From Vibrio salinus (lineage in GTDB: Bacteria > Pseudomonadota > Gammaproteobacteria > Enterobacterales > Vibrionaceae), in assembly GCF_021272385.1 (NCBI RefSeq), contig NZ_JAJSDZ010000005.1, positions 1,054,001 to 1,118,000 on the forward strand: DNA of 64,000 nucleotides, read 5' to 3'. Both the position numbers and the translations under genes were made by a program. Position 1 is the stretch's first letter. Every line of letters begins with the position of its first letter. Shown here piece after piece: positions 48,711 to 58,809 of this stretch. Below the pieces are notes generated by a model. That model had not been told where the DNA came from. It saw only the letters and a program-made list of their open reading frames with translations, and ran no database searches.

Positions 48711-49619
48711 TTATGCTCTTGGATGATGATCATGATGGATCTGTTTAAGTCTTTCAGTCGCTACATGAGTATAAATTTGTGTTGTCGATAAGTCACTGTG
48801 GCCCAATAACATCTGTACGACCCGCAAGTCTGCCCCATGGTTCAGTAAATGTGTCGCAAAGGCATGGCGTAACACGTGAGGCGACAACTGGTCCACATCA
48901 ATACCGGCCACAACGGAATAATGTTTGATTCGGTGCCAGAACGTCTGCCGGGTCATCATTCTTGCCCGTTTACTGGGAAAAATCACATCCGATGACTGTT
49001 CTCCCAACAAAGCCGGGCGGCCCGATTTCAAAAAGCGCTCGATCCATTCAATGGCATTTTCACCCATAGGAACCAAGCGTTCTTTCCCGCCTTTACCGAC
49101 AACACGAACCAGCCCTTGTCTCAGACTCATATTTTCCATTGTCAGGGTCACCAATTCAGAAACCCTCAGCCCGGTCGCGTAAAGCAGTTCCAGCATCGCT
49201 TTATCCCGAAGCTCAATGGGGTCATCGGTATTCGGAGCCGACAATAAGTCATCGACCTGTACTTCCGTTAAATCTTTCGGTAATCGTTTCGGCAACTTAG
49301 GGGTAATCAATAATGCGCTGGGATCATCGGCCCTGATTTTTTGCCGGTGTAGGTACTGAAACAAGCGGCGAATCGCAGACAACATCCTGGCACGGCTGGT
49401 TTGCTTATAATTCTGATCCATCAGCCAGGACTGGTAATCCTGCAACCCAGAAAGACTGATAAACGATAACCGATAGTTCCCCCGTTCCATCCATTCCAGC
49501 AACTTATACAAATCATTACGGTATGAGTCCATTGTATTTTGTGATAACCCTCTTTCTAACCAGAGGTTATCAAGAAATTCATCAACAATACGTTGCTCCG
49601 CAAATACTTTTTCTGACAC
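48711..49619 (-). CDS. xerD: Site-specific tyrosine recombinase XerD
   Basis: With XerC resolves chromosome dimers at dif under FtsK control. The 302-residue protein has the SAM-like N-terminal DNA-binding domain (FLDNLWLERGLSQNTMDSYRND) and catalytic residues Arg in ATGLRVSEL, Lys in GKGGKERLVPM, His/Arg in LSPHVLRHAFATHLLNHG, His in LLGHSDLSTTQIY and the nucleophilic Tyr in that last motif. First of xerD-dsbC-recJ, 10 nt before dsbC, and divergent from fldB. Confidence 0.96.
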   Translation of the reverse strand: MSEKVFAEQRIVDEFLDNLWLERGLSQNTMDSYRNDLYKLLEWMERGNYRLSFISLSGLQDYQSWLMDQNYKQTSRARMLSAIRRLFQYLHRQKIRADDPSALLITPKLPKRLPKDLTEVQVDDLLSAPNTDDPIELRDKAMLELLYATGLRVSELVTLTMENMSLRQGLVRVVGKGGKERLVPMGENAIEWIERFLKSGRPALLGEQSSDVIFPSKRARMMTRQTFWHRIKHYSVVAGIDVDQLSPHVLRHAFATHLLNHGADLRVVQMLLGHSDLSTTQIYTHVATERLKQIHHDHHPRA

Positions 49620-49777
49620 GTTTTTTTCCGAATTCTGCGCGTATTCCTATAGTTAATACCATTCATGAGGTAATGTGAAGTCATATACTGATTTTATTTA
49701 CAGTATATGACATTCCCTTGTCGATAGATGGCTCGCAGGGTAAACTTCTCCTCATGATAAAATAAATACAATTCAGC

Positions 49778-50296
49778 ATGAAAATTGGTCTTTTTTACGG
49801 TTCAACAACCTGCTATACAGAAATGGCGGCTGAAAAAATCCGCAATCTCATCGGTGAAGACATTGTCGACGTCTATAACGTTAAAGAATCCCCTCTGTCA
49901 TTAATGGAGAACTACGATTTTCTGATTCTCGGCATTTCGACCTGGGATTTCGGAGAAATTCAGGAAGACTGGGCCGCTATCTGGGATGAATTAAGTAAGC
50001 CGGATCTGAGCGGTAAATTTGTTGCTCTCTTTGGTCTGGGCGATCAGGAAGGTTACGGTGAATGGTTCCTCGACGCCATGGGATTGCTGCATGATGAACT
50101 GACGCAATGTGGTGTCCGGTTTCTGGGCTACTGGTCAACGGAAGGCTATGAATTCGACTCATCTAAGGCCATTACTAACGATGGTTCTCAATTCGTAGGA
50201 TTAGCTCTGGATGAAGATTCTCAGTTTGAGTTAAGCGACGATCGTATCGCCACCTGGGTAGAGCAAATATTAGTGGAATACCACGAATCACTTTAA
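49778..50296 (+). CDS. fldB: Flavodoxin FldB
   Basis: FMN electron carrier, SoxRS-regulated in E. coli. The 172-residue protein has the phosphate-binding loop [13 protein letters not shown], the flavin-stacking [14 protein letters not shown], and [17 protein letters not shown] of long-chain flavodoxins. [14 protein letters not shown] is characteristic of FldB rather than FldA. Divergent from xerD, as in E. coli. Confidence 0.94.
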   Translation: MKIGLFYGSTTCYTEMAAEKIRNLIGEDIVDVYNVKESPLSLMENYDFLILGISTWDFGEIQEDWAAIWDELSKPDLSGKFVALFGLGDQEGYGEWFLDAMGLLHDELTQCGVRFLGYWSTEGYEFDSSKAITNDGSQFVGLALDEDSQFELSDDRIATWVEQILVEYHESL

Positions 50297-50314
50297 GCCT
50301 TTAAATAATGCTGA

Positions 50315-50866
50315 CTATTTATCTGTCAGGCTTTTACGGTACCGGCTCCAGTCAAAAGACAGACCGGGGTCACTTTTGCGAAGCGGTGCAATGAATTGAT
50401 GCCCGGTTATCCGGTTTTTTTTAATTGCCGGGTATTTTTCCTGAATCGCTTTCGTTAACTCAGCCAATGACTGATATTGTTCCTCCGTATAGGTAACCAT
50501 GTCGGTTCCTTCTAACTCAATTCCAATCGAGAAATCATTGCACTTTTGCTTTCCCGAAAACGATGACACCCCGGCATGCCATGCCCTGTTATCAAAGGAA
50601 ACAAACTGAACAATCTCGCCATCCCGGCGAATAAAACAATGAGCAGACACCCTCAATGAAGCAATTTGGACAAAAAACGGATGGCTGGCAGAATCCAGCT
50701 TACCGGTAAACAATTGCTCAACATAAGGACCACCAAACCGGCCCGGTGGCAAACTGATATTATGAATCACCAGTAAAGAAATATCATCAGTCTCCGGACG
50801 TTTATCATAGAAAGATGAGGGAACTCTCCTTGCCCCCGGGAACCATCCGTCACTACTGATCTTCAT
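50315..50866 (-). CDS. ampD: 1,6-anhydro-N-acetylmuramyl-L-alanine amidase AmpD
   Basis: Cytoplasmic zinc amidase that removes peptides from anhydromuropeptides during wall recycling; its loss derepresses AmpC in species that have it. The 183-residue protein shows VIHNISLPPGRFGG (zinc His about 35), AHCFIRRDGEIVQFV, DNRAWHAGVS, and GHQFIAPLRKSDPG with the second zinc His, the conserved Lys and zinc Asp. The CDIAP segment of E. coli is QFIAP here. Divergent from nadC, the usual ampD/nadC neighbour pair. Confidence 0.94.
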   Translation of the reverse strand: MKISSDGWFPGARRVPSSFYDKRPETDDISLLVIHNISLPPGRFGGPYVEQLFTGKLDSASHPFFVQIASLRVSAHCFIRRDGEIVQFVSFDNRAWHAGVSSFSGKQKCNDFSIGIELEGTDMVTYTEEQYQSLAELTKAIQEKYPAIKKNRITGHQFIAPLRKSDPGLSFDWSRYRKSLTDK

Positions 50867-50911
50867 GTTTATTCCACCTTTCCGTTATAAATTTTTGATA
50901 TTTGTGGCTGA

Positions 50912-51859
<948 letters not shown>

Positions 51860-51880
51860 CATTTTTATTTTACCCAACAA

Positions 51881-51908
51881 AAAGGGAGCGAAACGCTCCC
51901 TTTTTGCT
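51881..51908. terminator. Bidirectional terminator after nadC
   Basis: AAAGGGAGCG (51881-51890) / CGCTCCCTTT (51894-51903), loop AAA, T-tract on the right and A-run on the left. It can serve nadC and, at a distance, the aldehyde dehydrogenase. Confidence 0.9.
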
Positions 51909-52014
51909 AATTACACCGGAAAAACAAACTCAACAAGCTTTCACACTGATTGAAATATTAATCATTATACGATTGTCCCTGCAAATGTAATTCTGGCTTA
52001 TAGCAACTCAAAAA

Positions 52015-53394
52015 TTAATTCCCGGCACGTACGTCCGCACTGAATAAGTCTTCATCTGAAGGCTGGTGACTTGGCGTAGGAGACGCAATCCAGGTAGTGT
52101 TCAGAAGATGTTTCCAGTTAACGTTCTCGCTGGCTGCGTTACCACCCCAGGTACCACATCCCAATGTCAGCGTAATTGGCATATAGTTTGTCCACGAGCC
52201 TGAGTTAGCCAGACATTGTGGCTGATTAACCATAACACGGGAAACTTTAACTGAACGACCTAAATGAAGAATACGTTCCTGATTTGTTGAATGGATACCG
52301 CAAGAATGACCACTACCAGAATAATTCGTAATGTCATTAACAAGCTGAACCGCTTCATCGAAAGAATTCCATTGATAAAGCGTGGTTATCACAGATAACT
52401 TCTCACCAGAAAAAGGATAATCCTTACCAATTCCAGTTTCTTCAACCATCAGAAATTCTTTACCTTCAGGAAGCTCAATACCGGCAATCTCTGCGATTCT
52501 GGAAGCGGGTTGGGCTACGATATCCCGGTTCAATGTACCATTGAGCCACATTGCATCCTGCAACTTTTGCTTTTCTTCAGAACTAAGCAGATAACCTTTG
52601 TGATTTTCCATTGCAGAAATAAAATCAGGGTAAATTTCTTTATAAACAATGCAACCATTTTCTGAAGAACAGCTGGTTGCGTAGTCAAATGTTTTTGACT
52701 GATAGATCTTCTCAGCAACTTCATCCAAATCAGCCGTTTCATCAACAACGGTATATGAGTTACCAGCACCGACACCATAAGCTGGCGTACCGGAACTGTA
52801 TGCAGCCGAAACCAGACCACCACCACCGGTAGCAAGAATCAAATCGCACTGTTTCATCAGCCCCTGAGTGTTTTCCATAGAGACTTCGTCCATGTGAATC
52901 ACCAGGTCAGCCGGAAACCCATTTTTAACCAAAAGCTCTCGGATAAGATCGGCAATGATTTTATTTGTCTGAACAGAACGGGGATGTGGAGCTAAAATGA
53001 TGGCGTTTCTTGTTTTAATCGCATTCATCGATTTTAGTACAGGTGTTGCTTCACAGTTAGTTACCGGAATAATTGCACCAATAACACCAACCGGTTTCGC
53101 TATTTTAATCAAGCCTTTGGCTTTATCTTCTTCAATGATATCGACTGATTTTTCACCTTTCATGTCAAACCAGCCGCCTTTGACTTTATTCACCATTTTG
53201 GCATATTTACTTGCTACTTTCCCCATTTGGGTTTCTTCAACCGCAAATTTGGCAATCCGGTGAGCAAATTCGTCTGTCGATGTATGATAGGCAATTCTTT
53301 CACACATCCCATCAACTTGTTCCTGAGTAAAATGTTCTATCTGAGCCTGCGCTTTTCTTGCACGCTCTATAAGGTTCGAAATGTAATCAGACAC
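52015..53394 (-). CDS. CoA-acylating aldehyde dehydrogenase (SauS/EutE/PduP-like)
   Basis: Predicted NAD-dependent enzyme that oxidises an aldehyde to its acyl-CoA. The 459-residue protein has the nucleotide region PVGVIGAIIPVTNCEATPVL, LATGGGGLVSAAYSSGTPAYGVGAGN, and the catalytic Cys in FDYATSCSSENG (about 246). It is about half the size of AdhE and has no N-terminal shell-targeting peptide of the PduP/EutE type. The sequence looks closest to acylating sulfoacetaldehyde dehydrogenases (SauS), but the substrate cannot be fixed from sequence. No partner gene (transporter, alcohol dehydrogenase, CoA ligase or microcompartment shell) is nearby. It interrupts the usual nadC-pilA junction, so it is probably a later insertion. 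Confidence 0.8.
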   Translation of the reverse strand: MSDYISNLIERARKAQAQIEHFTQEQVDGMCERIAYHTSTDEFAHRIAKFAVEETQMGKVASKYAKMVNKVKGGWFDMKGEKSVDIIEEDKAKGLIKIAKPVGVIGAIIPVTNCEATPVLKSMNAIKTRNAIILAPHPRSVQTNKIIADLIRELLVKNGFPADLVIHMDEVSMENTQGLMKQCDLILATGGGGLVSAAYSSGTPAYGVGAGNSYTVVDETADLDEVAEKIYQSKTFDYATSCSSENGCIVYKEIYPDFISAMENHKGYLLSSEEKQKLQDAMWLNGTLNRDIVAQPASRIAEIAGIELPEGKEFLMVEETGIGKDYPFSGEKLSVITTLYQWNSFDEAVQLVNDITNYSGSGHSCGIHSTNQERILHLGRSVKVSRVMVNQPQCLANSGSWTNYMPITLTLGCGTWGGNAASENVNWKHLLNTTWIASPTPSHQPSDEDLFSADVRAGN

Positions 53395-53749
53395 TACCTG
53401 TGTTCCTCCGATTATTGTTATCTGTTATTCGTTATTATTTTTATACGTTTTTATTTTTTTGAAATTCAAATGCTATAAGCAGCACGCATATTACTAACAA
53501 TGCACCCGAAGCACAAACAATAGGCCCTTATGAAGGTCAAAAACACCAATATCTGGGGGGTAGCGCCGAAATTTTTCTATTTAATAATTATCTGAACATC
53601 TCAACACATCAAATTGAACAATGTTTCCTTATTGCAAAGTCGTTTCAAAACACTATAGCTCCCTCCCCTTTTTATGAACCTCATTCAGCGAACCTCTCAT
53701 GACTATTTTTGTTATTTGAATCGAAAAAATAGTAATAGGAATATGTTTA
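53395..53749. promoter_or_regulatory. Divergent regulatory region, aldehyde dehydrogenase and pilA
   Basis: About 355 bp without a convincing gene, between the divergent aldehyde dehydrogenase and the pilA leader. AT-rich with a G-run (GGGGGGTAGCGCCG at about 53555). I found no clear sigma-54, CRP or other operator match. Confidence 0.35.
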
Positions 53750-53860
53750 ATGAGTATGGATAAATCAATAGGTCATTCCCAACAAGCGGCCTCATCATTT
53801 TCCGAAACTAAAATTGTCTCTATCTTTCCGTCATCAATACTCAGGTGGAGAAAAACATGA
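53750..53860 (+). CDS. Possible 36-codon leader ORF overlapping pilA
   Basis: ATG at 53750 opens a frame (MSMDKSIGHSQQAASSF at its start, ending SSILRWRKT) whose TGA at 53858-53860 overlaps the pilA ATG as ATGA. AGGA at 53737 lies about 10 nt before the start. The geometry would couple pilA translation to it. The peptide has no recognisable domain and may not be made; an internal AGGTGGAG near its end is the pilA Shine-Dalgarno. Confidence 0.35.
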   Translation: MSMDKSIGHSQQAASSFSETKIVSIFPSSILRWRKT

Positions 53861-54291
53861 ACAAAAGAAATTGCCGTCAAGATCAACAAGGTTTTACACT
53901 GGTCGAACTAATGGTCGTGGTTGCAATCATCGGTATCCTTTCCGCAGTCGCTATCCCGGCCTACAAAAACCATACAAAAAAATCTGAAGTGGCAGTAGCT
54001 ATGAGTACATCCAGTGCTTTAATCACAAATATTGAGCTCGAAGTACAGACAAATGGCTCCTTCCCCACAGACTTGAAAGAGATTGGCGCGAATAAGAATC
54101 TGAATTCTCTTGGGATATTATCGCTCTCTCAGGACAAAACGAATAAAGAAAATGGCTCTGTACTGTTTACGTTTGGAGCCGACAGCTCTGTTCAGGGTAA
54201 AAAAGTTCAGTACACAAGAAGTAAGACGGGATGGGAATGCCAGCAAGATACTGGCCTAGATATAAAAGGGTGCACGAAAGGCTCTGAATGA
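53857..54291 (+). CDS. pilA: Type IV major pilin PilA
   Basis: Structural subunit of the MSHA-independent type IV pilus used for chitin attachment and DNA uptake in vibrios. The 144-residue prepilin has a short basic leader (MNKRNCRQDQQG) cut before FTLVELMVVVAIIGILSAVA, with Glu5 of the mature protein conserved. The variable C-terminal domain ends with a Cys pair (WECQQDTGLDIKGCTKG) that should form the D-loop disulfide. I use ATG 53857 with AGGTGGAG upstream; a GTG at 53845 is in frame. First of pilABCD. Confidence 0.94.
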   Translation: MNKRNCRQDQQGFTLVELMVVVAIIGILSAVAIPAYKNHTKKSEVAVAMSTSSALITNIELEVQTNGSFPTDLKEIGANKNLNSLGILSLSQDKTNKENGSVLFTFGADSSVQGKKVQYTRSKTGWECQQDTGLDIKGCTKGSE

Positions 54292-55949
54292 TCATGACAT
54301 CAAATCTTCTTGACCTACTGAAACAAGAAAAAATGTTATCTGAAGGACAATATAAAAGTACCATAAAACAAATAAAAAACACCTCAGTTAAGGCTGTACA
54401 AGCCTTAACTGATTCAAATCTCATCAACCCGGGTTCTCTGGCAGACTTTTTAGCCAGATATTTTTCACTACCCAGAGTCAACCTTAGATCTCATGAATTT
54501 TCCGATCATCTCTGGACTGATTATGATCTGATGTTTAAATACTCGGCAATTCCGGTTGATGAATCCGGACAAAGCATCACGCTGGCCGTTGCCGATCCGA
54601 CAATCCCGAATCTTGAACAGGATTTTACATTCGCATCAGGAAAACGAATCCGCATTGTCGTCACTGACTGGACAGAACTCTCAGAAAAACTCGAACGCCA
54701 TAAAAATAACCATATCATTGCAGAAAACACATTTAGCCACTACACAATAAACTCTGACCCAGGAGAAGACACTGAAGACATAGCAGATGACGACTGGGAA
54801 ACACATCAGGCACCGGTAACTCAATACCTGTACCGGGTTTTGCTTTTTGCCAATCAAAATCAGGCTTCCGATATCCATTTTGAACCGTTTGAGCAACAAT
54901 ATCAGATAAGAATGAGAATAGACGGACTGTTATCTGCTCAGTTTAAACCGGATAAAGCCATGAGCCGCCGCCTCACAGCAAGAATTAAAGTACTGGCAAA
55001 CCTGAATATTGCAGAAAGACGTCACCCACAAGATGGTCGTTTCAAAGTAAAAATTTCAGATCATCTCATTGTCGATTTAAGAGTTTCCACACTACCGACG
55101 CTCTGGGGCGAAAAAATTGTATTACGCCTGCTAAACTCAAACATTCACACACTAAAAAATCAGACACTGGGAATGAATCCGCGGCAACGATCAATCTGGA
55201 AGCAGTCTCTTGACCAGCCTCAGGGACTGATTCTGGTTACCGGCCCGACCGGTAGCGGAAAGACTTATACTCTCTACTCTGGATTATCAGAGCTGGATAC
55301 ATCAGCAAAAAATATAACAACCATTGAAGATCCTGTTGAAATTCAACTTCATGGAATCAATCAGGTTCAGGTGAACCCAAACATTCAGCTCACTTTTTCA
55401 AGCGTGTTGAAAGCAATCCTGAGACAAGATCCGGATATCATAATGGTAGGTGAAATAAGAGATAAAGAAACGGCAGAAATGGCTTTCCGGGCAGCGCAAA
55501 CCGGTCACTTAGTTCTATCCACCTTACATACCAACTCATCGCTAGACAGCCTTTCCAGACTCCGTCAAATCGGTATTCCTGACTACCTGATAGCAAGTTG
55601 TACCAATTTAATTATTGCTCAAAGACTGGTAAGACGGTTATGTCCACATTGTAAGATCCCCACACCGGTGCCAGAAGAATTTGATTATCAGAGTTCTCTC
55701 TCTTCTGGTTTGGCTTTCAGAGAAAACCCGGACGGTTGCTCATATTGCTATAACGGATTTAAAGGCCGCATAGGTCTTTTTGAATTACTTCCTTTTACAG
55801 CAAACAACAAGACGGCGCTTTTTCAATCATCTCAGACACCTTCATCCGAGGAAGTGCAATTTCAAACCTTATGGCAATCCGGGCTAAGCGTACTGAGTGA
55901 AGGAGAAACCAGTTTCAATGAACTTCTCAGAGTACTTGAACATGAATAA
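54288..55949 (+). CDS. pilB: Type IV pilus assembly ATPase PilB
   Basis: Cytoplasmic hexameric motor that drives pilus extension. The 553-residue protein has an N-terminal MshEN/GSPII_E-N domain (about 1-150), then the ATPase with Walker A GPTGSGKTYTLYSGL, Asp box TIEDPVEIQL, Walker B DPDIIMVGEIRD, His box GHLVLSTLHTN, and a four-Cys zinc site CPHC...CSYC. It overlaps pilA by 4 nt (ATGA). Coupled to pilC as well. Confidence 0.96.
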   Translation: MIMTSNLLDLLKQEKMLSEGQYKSTIKQIKNTSVKAVQALTDSNLINPGSLADFLARYFSLPRVNLRSHEFSDHLWTDYDLMFKYSAIPVDESGQSITLAVADPTIPNLEQDFTFASGKRIRIVVTDWTELSEKLERHKNNHIIAENTFSHYTINSDPGEDTEDIADDDWETHQAPVTQYLYRVLLFANQNQASDIHFEPFEQQYQIRMRIDGLLSAQFKPDKAMSRRLTARIKVLANLNIAERRHPQDGRFKVKISDHLIVDLRVSTLPTLWGEKIVLRLLNSNIHTLKNQTLGMNPRQRSIWKQSLDQPQGLILVTGPTGSGKTYTLYSGLSELDTSAKNITTIEDPVEIQLHGINQVQVNPNIQLTFSSVLKAILRQDPDIIMVGEIRDKETAEMAFRAAQTGHLVLSTLHTNSSLDSLSRLRQIGIPDYLIASCTNLIIAQRLVRRLCPHCKIPTPVPEEFDYQSSLSSGLAFRENPDGCSYCYNGFKGRIGLFELLPFTANNKTALFQSSQTPSSEEVQFQTLWQSGLSVLSEGETSFNELLRVLEHE

Positions 55950-57153
55950 AACCATTAAATATTTTCGCTGGACAGGAATTAAACATGGCAAAAAAATGAA
56001 AGGGGTATCTGTTGATTTTACTCCTGAAGCACTACAGATAAAACTTCAGAAACAGCATATTTACGCAATATCGCTTAAAGAAACCCCTCGCTTTCTTAAC
56101 ATCATCCAGCACACCGGATTAACCAGACAGCAATTACTGATATTCACCCGGCAACTGACAACCACCATCAATGCCAATATGCCTTTACTTTCATCTCTGG
56201 AAATGATGACGGGCCAACAACAACCTGTTGCTATACAAAAAATATTAATTCGTATCGAACAATCCATTCAAAATGGCTCAACGTTATCTTCAGCTATGAA
56301 AGCCAGTCACCCATATTTACAGGGAACCTATGCAGATCTGATAGAAATCGGCGAAATCAGTGGCAAACTACCAGATTGCCTGCAAAAACTCTCAATGCTT
56401 ATCGAACAGCAACAACATATAAAAGCCAAAATAATCAAAGCATCGATATATCCGGGATTTGTACTCCTGACGTCCATTATTGTTACTTATCTGATGCTAA
56501 CCAACGTCGTGCCTGAATTCAGTAAAATTTACGCTTCGATGCATGCTCAGTTACCTGCTTTTACCAACACACTCATTCATTTATCGGATCTGATGCAAAC
56601 TTACGGTCTCTTAGGATTACTAACCATAAGCTGTTTAATTGGAATTGGACGTTTAAGCTATGTTAAACATCCGACATTCCGCTGTTTGGTTCAGGGAATA
56701 TTATTCAAACTTCCCATCGTCGGACTCATCATATTTAAAGCCGATATTGCGCGGACAATGCAAACTCTCTTTACCTGTTATAGCTCCGGTATCCCAATCA
56801 TGGAATGTCTGAACATGGCGCAAAAATCTGTATCAACTGATAAATTCCGTCAGGTACTCAAACAAATCAGTTTTGATATGGAAACCGGTCAGCCACTGAA
56901 TCTTGCGATGAGTAAACAACTGTGGTTTCCGGTCATTGTTGAACAAATGGTTCATATTGGTGAAAGCTCTGGAACACTCAGTCCGGTATTTGAAAAACTG
57001 GCCAATGACTACACAAACCAAATAAACGACACCGTAGATAATTTAGGGAAAATAATAGAACCTATTGTGGTTTTATTAATAGGAACACTGGTCGGAGGCA
57101 TAGTTATCGCAATGTATTTGCCCATTTTTAACTTAATGAACATGTTAGGCTAG
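55942..57153 (+). CDS. pilC: Type IV pilus inner-membrane platform protein PilC
   Basis: Platform protein that couples PilB to pilin insertion. The 403-residue protein has two GspF/T2SSF domains (about 65-190 and 265-390) and three membrane segments (about 165-190, 210-235 and 372-395). I use the ATG at 55942 (MNKTIKYFRWTGIKHG), which overlaps the pilB stop by 8 nt; the frame extends 15 codons upstream within pilB. Followed by a 128-bp gap before pilD. Confidence 0.94.
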   Translation: MNKTIKYFRWTGIKHGKKMKGVSVDFTPEALQIKLQKQHIYAISLKETPRFLNIIQHTGLTRQQLLIFTRQLTTTINANMPLLSSLEMMTGQQQPVAIQKILIRIEQSIQNGSTLSSAMKASHPYLQGTYADLIEIGEISGKLPDCLQKLSMLIEQQQHIKAKIIKASIYPGFVLLTSIIVTYLMLTNVVPEFSKIYASMHAQLPAFTNTLIHLSDLMQTYGLLGLLTISCLIGIGRLSYVKHPTFRCLVQGILFKLPIVGLIIFKADIARTMQTLFTCYSSGIPIMECLNMAQKSVSTDKFRQVLKQISFDMETGQPLNLAMSKQLWFPVIVEQMVHIGESSGTLSPVFEKLANDYTNQINDTVDNLGKIIEPIVVLLIGTLVGGIVIAMYLPIFNLMNMLG

Positions 57154-57281
57154 TACAATATTGCTGTCGTTTAAACCGGTTAGACTTTCGGGGACAAGAA
57201 GTCGAAAAAATATGCGCGAAAGATCAACAGGCTCTAGGTATACTTATCAGAGCAAGACCAGCCATTATTCAGGTATATGAT

Positions 57282-58163
57282 TTGTTAAATACAGAAACAA
57301 TAAACGAATATCCAACACTTTTTCTAATACTTGTTACTCTTTTCGGTATTATTATTGGCAGTTTTTTAAATGTAATCATTTACCGCTTACCTCAAATGAT
57401 GCATCAAAACTGGCTAGAAGATTTCGCAGAGACTTTCCCGGAATATCCGATATCCGTCCCGGACAAAAAGATGAATCTCAGCTTACCGGGATCATTTTGC
57501 CCAATCTGTAAAACAAAAATAAAACCCATTCATAATGTTCCTATCTTAAGCTGGTTGTATCTTAAAGGTCATTGCGCATATTGTGGTACCAAAATAAGTA
57601 TCCGCTATCCCCTAGTTGAGGCTTTATCCGGAGCCATCAGCTATCTGACTTATTCTCATTTTGGCCCGTCTGCGTACACCATTTTCTGCCTGATTTTTGC
57701 TTATTTATTAATTTCTGCCGCATTTATTGATGCAGATACAAAACTGCTACCAGACTCCATTACCCTTCCTTTATTGTGGTTGGGATTATTGCTAAGCCTG
57801 ACTGGAGTATCACCGGTCTCATTGCAGGATTCCGTTACCGGAGCCATCATAGGTTACCTTTGTTTATGGAGTCTGTACTGGCTGTTTAAAATTTTCACCG
57901 GCAAAGAAGGCATGGGATACGGAGATTTTAAATTATTAGCGGCTTTAGGTGTCTGGTGCGGCTGGCAAGCCTTACCGATCATTGTATTATTATCATCCGT
58001 ATCTGGTTCAACATTAGGTATAATTCAGCTATGGATGAACCGCCATCATAAAGAACAAACCACGACTTTTGCTTTTGGCCCTTATCTGGCTCTGGCAGGA
58101 TGGTTCTGCCTGTTGTGGAAGGATGACATTATGCAATGGTATATTTTTCATATTTTAGGATAA
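57282..58163 (+). CDS. pilD: Prepilin peptidase and N-methyltransferase PilD
   Basis: Inner-membrane aspartic protease that cleaves and N-methylates PilA and type II secretion pseudopilins. The 293-residue protein has the cytoplasmic zinc site CPICKTKI...CAYCGTK, catalytic aspartates in FIDADTKLLPD and GMGYGDFK, and about eight membrane segments. No ATG is available: the start is TTG at 57282 with AGG 8 nt upstream (CAGGTATATGAT). The same frame stays open for over 40 codons further upstream without ATG, GTG or TTG. It precedes coaE by 4 nt. Confidence 0.93.
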   Translation: MLNTETINEYPTLFLILVTLFGIIIGSFLNVIIYRLPQMMHQNWLEDFAETFPEYPISVPDKKMNLSLPGSFCPICKTKIKPIHNVPILSWLYLKGHCAYCGTKISIRYPLVEALSGAISYLTYSHFGPSAYTIFCLIFAYLLISAAFIDADTKLLPDSITLPLLWLGLLLSLTGVSPVSLQDSVTGAIIGYLCLWSLYWLFKIFTGKEGMGYGDFKLLAALGVWCGWQALPIIVLLSSVSGSTLGIIQLWMNRHHKEQTTTFAFGPYLALAGWFCLLWKDDIMQWYIFHILG

Positions 58164-58167
58164 GTAC

Positions 58168-58776
58168 GTGTCATTAATTATTGGGCTGACAGGTGGTATT
58201 GCGAGCGGGAAGACAACCGTAGCGAATCTGTTTAATAAACATTTTGGTATTGAAATCATTGATGCTGATATTATAGCCAGACAAGTCGTGGAACCCGGAA
58301 CCGAGGGTCTGTCTGCTATCATCCGCCGCTACGGCGAAACAATGTTAAATTCAACCGGTAACCTGAACCGTAAGAAATTAAGAGAAGTCGTGTTTTCAGA
58401 CCCGGCCGAAAAAGAATGGCTGAATAACTTATTGCACCCGATGATTAAACGGGAAATCACTCACGATCTCAATAATATGACTTCACCATACTGTCTACTT
58501 GTGATTCCATTACTTGTCGAAAATAACTGGCAATCTCTTTGCGATCGAATTCTCGTCGTTGATGTCAGCGAAAACACACAAATAGAAAGAACAGTAAGCC
58601 GGGATCAGGTCAGCCAGAAACAAGCAGAAAAAATACTCTCAGCTCAGGCATCCAGAGATCAAAGACTGGCAATTGCAGACGATATCATTGAAAATAATTT
58701 AACTTGTGAACAACTTTTGCCTCAGGTCACACAATTACATAAAAAGTACCTCGCAATTTTTAGTGAAAATCGGTGA
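58168..58776 (+). CDS. coaE: Dephospho-CoA kinase
   Basis: Last step of CoA synthesis: phosphorylates the ribose 3'-OH of dephospho-CoA. The 202-residue P-loop kinase has GLTGGIASGKTTVANLF at the N terminus and DADIIARQVVEPG. It starts with GTG at 58168, 4 nt after the pilD stop. The pilD-coaE-zapD-yacG order is standard in gammaproteobacteria. Confidence 0.96.
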   Translation: MSLIIGLTGGIASGKTTVANLFNKHFGIEIIDADIIARQVVEPGTEGLSAIIRRYGETMLNSTGNLNRKKLREVVFSDPAEKEWLNNLLHPMIKREITHDLNNMTSPYCLLVIPLLVENNWQSLCDRILVVDVSENTQIERTVSRDQVSQKQAEKILSAQASRDQRLAIADDIIENNLTCEQLLPQVTQLHKKYLAIFSENR

Positions 58777-58809
58777 AATATAAAGGTTAATAAATTTAAG
58801 GCTCGCTTA

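Noticed and set aside
53395..53749. Possible sigma-54 (PilR-type) promoter for pilA
   Set aside because: No TGGCAC-N5-TTGC match found in the region on either strand.
57212..57280. 22-codon frame ending just before pilD as a gene
   Set aside because: Weak start context and arbitrary sequence; kept only as a remark in the pilD finding.
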